From contig JAKITM010000083.1 in the NCBI GenBank assembly GCA_021648045.1, forward strand, positions 1 to 10,155: a DNA stretch of 10,155 nucleotides, read 5' to 3'. Shown here piece after piece: positions 7,125-10,155 of the stretch. A program made the position numbers and the translations under genes. The notes under the pieces were generated by a model that did not search any database, was not told where the DNA came from, and saw only the letters and a list, made by a program, of their open reading frames with translations. Source of the stretch: Lysobacterales bacterium. Lineage in GTDB: Bacteria > Pseudomonadota > Gammaproteobacteria > Xanthomonadales > SZUA-36. Every line of letters begins with the position of its first letter. Positions within the stretch are counted from its first letter, which is position 1.

Positions 7125-8633
7125 TTAAGCGTGGGTATTAAAAACTCTACGATAAGCAATGGCTTCTGCTAGGTGCTGAGTCTGAATATCGGCTTCCGTT
7201 GCCATATCAGCAATTGATCGCGCCAAGCGGAGTATTCTTGTGTAAGCCCGTGCTGACAGGTGCAGTTGTTCACAGGTTTGAATCAGAAAATCCTGGTCGC
7301 TTGGCTGTAGTTGACAGACATCTTGCAATTGCTCGTTACAAAGTTGTGCATTGACACAACCTTGCCGTTGAATTTGAATGACTCGCGCAGCGCTTACTTG
7401 TTTTCGGGAGGCCGTGCTATTGGCTGAATATTCTTCGGGATTTTTTAGCTTCCCCAATGCTAGCCTAGGCACCTCAACTTGCATATCAATTCGATCTAGT
7501 AATGGGCCTGAGATTCGTTGTCGGTAACGAACAATTTGCTCTCGGCTGCAACGGCAGTTATTATCACGGTCACCACTAAACCCACACGGGCAGGGGTTCA
7601 TAGCTGCCAGAAGTTGGAATTGCGCAGGGTAGGTTGATTGGCGGGCGGCGCGGGATATTACGATCTGTCCGGACTCCAGTGGTTCGCGTAAAACCTCCAA
7701 TACCTGACGCGGAAATTCGGGCAACTCATCTAAAAAAAGTGCGCCACAATGGGCTAAGGAAATCTCACCTGGCCGCGGTTTTGAACCGCCACCCACCATC
7801 GCCACAGCAGATGCCGTATGATGCGGATTCTGAAAAGGAGGCTGCTTGAAACTACTAGCATCAAAGGGTTTTCCAGCCACAGAACGAATCGCCATAACCT
7901 CCAGCGCTTCGGCTTTCGTTAAGCCTGGCAGGATCCCGGGCATACAACTGGCAAGCAGTGTTTTACCTGAACCGGGTGGGCCGATAAACAATAAATTATG
8001 TGCGCCACTGGCAGCCACTGTTAATGCACGAATGGCATGTTGTTGGCCGCATACATTTTTCAGATCCGGCAAGTTTCTGGTAGCACTGATTGTAGTAGTG
8101 AGTTGAGCGACCGATAAAGTTTCCCTACCCAGCAATCCAGCAACCACATTTAATAAGCTTGCCGCACAAAAAACATCATCAGAATTCAGCAAGCCGGCTT
8201 CATCTTGATTGGCCTCGGGGATAATTAGCTTGCGGCCCTTACGGGTTGCCGCCAGCGCCGTCGGCAGGATGCCGCTAACCGGCCGCAGCTCACCGGCAAG
8301 CGAAAGCTCGCCAATAAACTCATAGCCATCCAGAGCTTGCTTAGGAATTTGTGCCGATGCCGCCAAAATCCCCAGGGCTATGGCAAGGTCAAAACGACTG
8401 CCATCTTTAGGCAGATCGGCGGGTGCCAGAGAAATTGTGATGCGGCTGGCAGGAAAACTAAAACCGGAATTGATTAATGCCGAGCGCACCCGGTCGCGGG
8501 ATTCCTTGACCGCAGCTTCCGGCAACCCCACGATAAATATCCGCGGCAAGCCCCCACTGAGGTGGACTTCCACCCGGACTTCAGGCGCATCAATTTCTAC
8601 TTGCGCACGGCTATATACAATGGCTAATCCCAT
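7125..8633 (-). CDS. yifB: YifB/ComM family AAA+ ATPase, Mg-chelatase-like branch-migration helicase
   Basis: This family is called magnesium-chelatase-like by homology, but ComM of Vibrio cholerae is a hexameric DNA helicase that promotes branch migration when transforming DNA is integrated. The gene encodes 502 residues, full length for the family (about 500). Residues 1-170 are the N-terminal ChlI/Lon-protease-like domain (VEVHLSGGLPRIFIVGLPE, DLPKDGSRFDLAIALGI). The AAA+ module follows with Walker A GPPGSGKT at 218-225, Walker B ALFLDE at 298-303, Asn346 in AAMNPCPCG and the arginine motif LLDRID around 378-383. Cys348, 350, 360 and 362 form the paired-cysteine cluster usual in this family. 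The C-terminal helical domain is complete and ends at 502 (RRVFNTHA). The ATG at 8633 is the natural family start (MGLAIVYSRA), although no strong ribosome binding site precedes it. It heads the minus-strand block, and the kinase gene starts about 75 bases after it. Confidence 0.96.
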   Translation of the reverse strand: MGLAIVYSRAQVEIDAPEVRVEVHLSGGLPRIFIVGLPEAAVKESRDRVRSALINSGFSFPASRITISLAPADLPKDGSRFDLAIALGILAASAQIPKQALDGYEFIGELSLAGELRPVSGILPTALAATRKGRKLIIPEANQDEAGLLNSDDVFCAASLLNVVAGLLGRETLSVAQLTTTISATRNLPDLKNVCGQQHAIRALTVAASGAHNLLFIGPPGSGKTLLASCMPGILPGLTKAEALEVMAIRSVAGKPFDASSFKQPPFQNPHHTASAVAMVGGGSKPRPGEISLAHCGALFLDELPEFPRQVLEVLREPLESGQIVISRAARQSTYPAQFQLLAAMNPCPCGFSGDRDNNCRCSREQIVRYRQRISGPLLDRIDMQVEVPRLALGKLKNPEEYSANSTASRKQVSAARVIQIQRQGCVNAQLCNEQLQDVCQLQPSDQDFLIQTCEQLHLSARAYTRILRLARSIADMATEADIQTQHLAEAIAYRRVFNTHA

Positions 8634-8684
8634 GTTAGATAGGATGCCTGCCCATAAGCAAATCTACCAGTCGTTAGACTGCTG

Positions 8685-8719
8685 ATTGTAGTGTAGGTTA
8701 ATTACCCACTGGGTGTAAT
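8685..8719 (-). promoter_or_regulatory. yifB: Candidate yifB promoter with near-palindromic site over the -35 region
   Basis: On the minus strand TACAAT (8690-8685) is a good -10 box about 50 bases before the yifB ATG, but the -35 position reads CCCAGT, a poor match. That position lies within ATTACCCACTGGGTGTAAT (8701-8719), a 19-base interrupted palindrome with 7 of 9 pairs matched. A poor -35 under a palindrome fits an activator or repressor site, though no regulator can be named. The leader also holds a small hairpin, CAGTC-GTTA-GACTG (8668-8681). Confidence 0.3.
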
Positions 8720-8893
8720 AAAATAAATTAAAGGTATCTATATTTTTCTGAAAAGGATAAAGCGCCGCCTTGAAATGGCAAAACGGAATGATCCACCCTT
8801 AATGCAGCTGTCTGAAAAAACGGGGGTAGAATCTGGTTAATGTTTTTTAATTTTCAGTTGTCTGTTGATGTTGGTGGACTTAAGCAGAAGCAC

Positions 8894-8921
8894 TTGTTTG
8901 TATATACAAACAACATACAAT
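8894..8921 (+). promoter_or_regulatory. Promoter and 20-bp palindromic operator of the toxin-antitoxin module
   Basis: TTGTTTGTATATACAAACAA (8894-8913) is a perfect 20-base palindrome. Its first six bases, TTGTTT, lie 16 bases before TACAAT (8916-8921), making a plausible sigma-70 promoter with a strong -10 box and the palindrome covering the -35 box and most of the spacer. A bound dimer would block RNA polymerase. Toxin-antitoxin modules are commonly repressed by their own ribbon-helix-helix antitoxin at such palindromes, and one is encoded downstream. The predicted transcript would begin near 8928, just ahead of the first gene. The palindrome is certain; promoter activity and the identity of the binder are inferred. 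Confidence 0.6.
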
Positions 8922-8937
8922 GGTTTAGACTTGGTTT

Positions 8938-9242
8938 GTGGGAGTAATCATTCATAAGTCGATTCTTAGGAAACTGCATGAAAAGCATGATGTTACCGAA
9001 AAGAGGTAATTGAGTGCCTTACTAATCGAATGAGGAGTTCAATAGAGGATCCGCGTGAAGACCACAGGACTGACCCGCCAACAAAATGGATAGTCTCATA
9101 CACCAATCACCTTCGTGTGCTAAAAATAGTATTTATCGTGATGAACGACGGTATTAATGGTCAAAATATAGTAATTAAATCTGCCTACGAGCCTACGCAG
9201 GAAGTGCTTGATATTTATGAGAGTTGCTCAAACCCTCTATAA
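8938..9242 (+). pseudogene. Frameshifted small toxin-like gene, family often labelled ADP-ribosyl-(dinitrogen reductase) hydrolase
   Basis: The protein family, as I recall it, is about 90-100 residues with N-terminal HxSxLRKLxEKHxVTEKEVxECF, then E-D-(P/T)-R-E-x-H-x-TDPPTxW and C-terminal KVVFI...IxTAYEP; it often sits beside CopG-like antitoxin genes. Here the first part (IHKSILRKLHEKHDVTEK) reads in one frame from about 8950 and hits TAA at 9007-9009. The second part, VIECLTNRMRSSIEDPRED followed by HRTDPPTKW, VLKIVFIV and KSAYEP, continues one frame over to TAA 9240-9242. Restoring one G near 9001-9005 would give KHDVTEKEVIECLTNR, the expected junction, so a single-base deletion is the simplest reading. 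The start is unclear: GTG 8938 is the only ordinary in-frame start codon, while ATC 8947 sits where a family Met would be expected. The 70-codon frame from ATG 9030 alone lacks the N-terminal third. Ribosomal slippage or a sequencing error could also explain it. Confidence 0.68.
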
Positions 9243-9296
9243 CGCAGTAGTAGAATCAACAGAACAAACGAATTCAAGAGAATGGAGAAGGCTGAA

Positions 9297-9641
9297 ATGG
9301 ATAAAATCAGAGGAACAACTGCCAATTGGGAAAACGGAAAATTAGGCGAAAACCCTGATTTCGCTGAACCAAGCTCCGCAGAAGATGAATTACTGCTGGA
9401 TGCAGCCCTGGAGTTGAAGCCAATATCGATCCGTATGCCGGTCAGGCTGATTAAGCAGTTAAAAATTATTTCTGCTGTTCACGGGATTGGCTATCAGCCG
9501 TTAATGCGCGATATTCTGAGCCGTTTCGCACAGGCAGAGATGCTCACAATACTTCGCCAGCATGCTGAGCAACAAGCCCTGGAGGCTTCATTAACAGACG
9601 AGGAAAGTCCGGCTGCTAGGCAGCTAAAAGATTGTGCTTGA
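9297..9641 (+). CDS. CopG-type (ribbon-helix-helix) antitoxin
   Basis: This 114-residue protein has the layout of CopG-family antitoxins of type II modules. An N-terminal segment (NWENGKLGENPDFAEPSSAEDE) presumably wraps the toxin. The core ELKPISIRMPVRLIKQLKIISAVHGIGYQPLMRDILSRFAQ is given here in pieces: strand ISIRMP (43-48), helix RLIKQLKIISAVHG (50-63) and helix PLMRDILSRFAQ (68-79). This matches a DNA-binding ribbon-helix-helix with the characteristic GIGYQPLMR turn. ATG 9297 is preferred over ATG 9282 because GGAGAAGG (9284-9291) lies 5-9 bases before it, while the earlier ATG has no properly spaced site. It follows the broken toxin-like gene by 54 bases and is probably co-transcribed from the promoter near 8900. 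It probably binds the palindrome at 8894-8913 and represses its own operon. The frame is intact although its partner is not. Confidence 0.82.
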   Translation: MDKIRGTTANWENGKLGENPDFAEPSSAEDELLLDAALELKPISIRMPVRLIKQLKIISAVHGIGYQPLMRDILSRFAQAEMLTILRQHAEQQALEASLTDEESPAARQLKDCA

Positions 9642-9662
9642 ATTAAAAAAATGAGTGTTCAA

Positions 9663-9686
9663 AAAGGCCCACGCTAGCGGGCCTTT
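9663..9686 (+). terminator. Intrinsic terminator after the antitoxin gene
   Basis: AAAGGCCC (9663-9670) and GGGCCTTT (9679-9686) form a perfect 8-bp stem around the loop ACGCTAGC, starting 21 bases after the antitoxin stop. The stem is followed by AATTTA rather than a clean T run; the A-rich left flank makes it usable in both directions. It marks the end of the toxin-antitoxin transcript. Confidence 0.72.
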
Positions 9687-9734
9687 AATTTACCGGCCTT
9701 GCGATGCTTGCTTGTATATCAAGTTATATGTAGT

Positions 9735-9750
9735 TCTAATTTATATTAGA
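9735..9750. repeat. Short inverted repeat in an AT-rich spacer
   Basis: TCTAAT-TTAT-ATTAGA is a perfect 6-base inverted repeat within a very AT-rich stretch (about 9719-9775) just before the ATPase remnant. Such AT-rich spacers often mark junctions of acquired DNA, but nothing here identifies an attachment site or an element end. Confidence 0.3.
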
Positions 9751-9779
9751 TATACTCTATTAAACTTGTTATATCACCC

Positions 9780-10082
9780 ATTAACGAAGACGATGTTGAA
9801 AGTACTACCGTGGCGGCACTTCGTCGCCTAGATGACGGCTTCTTTCGGGTTAGGTTTGAGCGGTTAACACCTAAAGAACGAGAATATGTTATTGCAATGG
9901 CCTCCCTCGGCAACGGCCCCTATCGATCATCAGATGTCGCTGATGTACTGGGTGAGGATATGCGATCCCTTGGGCCAAGGCGTGCAAAAATAATTCATAA
10001 AGGGATGATTTATAGCGAAGCTTATGGGGATATTGACTTTACAGTGCCGATGTTTGAGGGCTTTTTGAATCGCTATACATAA
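9780..10082 (+). pseudogene. C-terminal remnant of an AAA-type ATPase
   Basis: The frame reads INEDDVESTTVAALRRLDDG, then FFRVRFERLTPKEREYVIAM, GPYRSSDVADVLGEDM, and ends DIDFTVPMFEGFLNRYT. This matches, from memory, the C-terminal winged-helix-like part of a family of AAA/archaeal-type ATP-binding proteins (typically DxxFFRVRFxRLTPxExxYLxAMA, GPYRSGDVAxxLG, GLIYSPxHGxIDFTVPLFxxFM). In those proteins it follows a P-loop domain of several hundred residues. That domain is absent here: the frame closes at TAG 9747-9749, and the preceding 100 bases are AT-rich spacer. The first usable start is GTG 9810 with no ribosome binding site in front. I read it as a 5'-deleted gene, probably silent; a free-standing 90-residue protein is possible but less likely. 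The 73 bases after it show no gene. Confidence 0.62.
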
Positions 10083-10155
10083 TATAATCTATTAGACGAT
10101 GTCAGTCTGGCCCGAGTCGTAACCACTGGGGAAGACCCAATGTAGAGTTTTCATG

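Larger units (their letters stand above)
8634..8937. other. Intergenic region between the minus-strand block and the accessory genes
   Basis: These roughly 300 bases separate divergent transcription units. The left part holds the candidate yifB promoter and the right end holds the toxin-antitoxin promoter, each described separately. Between them, 8720-8890 is AT-rich with T runs. It has one tiny frame of 21 codons (8775-8840, MAKRNDPPLMQLSEKTGVES...) without a ribosome binding site; I recognise no family in it and would not call it a gene. No RNA gene or insertion-sequence end is recognisable. Confidence 0.5.

Noticed and set aside
8775..8840. A 21-codon frame as a possible small gene or transposase remnant
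   Set aside because: No ribosome binding site, no recognisable family and too short to distinguish from chance.
9755..10097. TCTATTAAAC / TCTATTAGAC on either side of the ATPase remnant as a target-site duplication
   Set aside because: The match is only 9 of 10 bases in AT-rich DNA, with no terminal inverted repeats or transposase, so chance is likely.
1..10155. tRNA genes, rRNA genes or a CRISPR array
   Set aside because: No cloverleaf-like sequence, rRNA signature or regularly spaced repeat was seen on either strand.

Overview
The window looks like a chromosome segment of a gammaproteobacterium of moderate GC content. The evidence is an adjacent tamA-tamB pair, a ComM/YifB-type helicase gene and an AlgZ/AlgR-like LytTR two-component pair. 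A Cellvibrionales-like marine lineage would fit, but that placement is a guess.

Layout. From 1 to 8633 every gene lies on the minus strand, in transcription order yifB (8633-7125), a LytS/AlgZ-type sensor kinase (7050-5947), a LytTR response regulator (5924-5088), tamA (4773-2794) and tamB (2797 to beyond the left edge). The kinase and regulator are about 20 bp apart and must be one operon; yifB is about 75 bp upstream and could be co-transcribed. The tamA stop and tamB start overlap as ATGA. A small hairpin holding the tamB ribosome binding site abuts the tamB start, so the two genes look translationally coupled. The 254-bp gap between the regulator and tamA holds two adjacent long inverted repeats; the one nearer tamA ends in a run of seven T on the minus strand and resembles an intrinsic terminator. 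TamA and TamB form an outer-membrane/inner-membrane pair for envelope assembly.

From about 8640 to the right edge the character changes to accessory DNA. The genes run on the plus strand, are short, and two of three are damaged. A strong -10 box with a perfect 20-bp palindrome over its -35 region precedes a toxin-antitoxin-like module. The first gene encodes a small protein of the family often labelled ADP-ribosyl-(dinitrogen reductase) hydrolase and is broken by an apparent one-base deletion. The second, an intact CopG-type antitoxin gene, has a good ribosome binding site and is followed by a hairpin terminator. Further right is a 5'-truncated remnant of an AAA-type ATPase, keeping only its C-terminal winged-helix-like part.

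I do not see a clearly new system. The best leads are the frameshifted toxin with its retained antitoxin and operator, the twin hairpins before tamA, and the hairpin over the tamB start.
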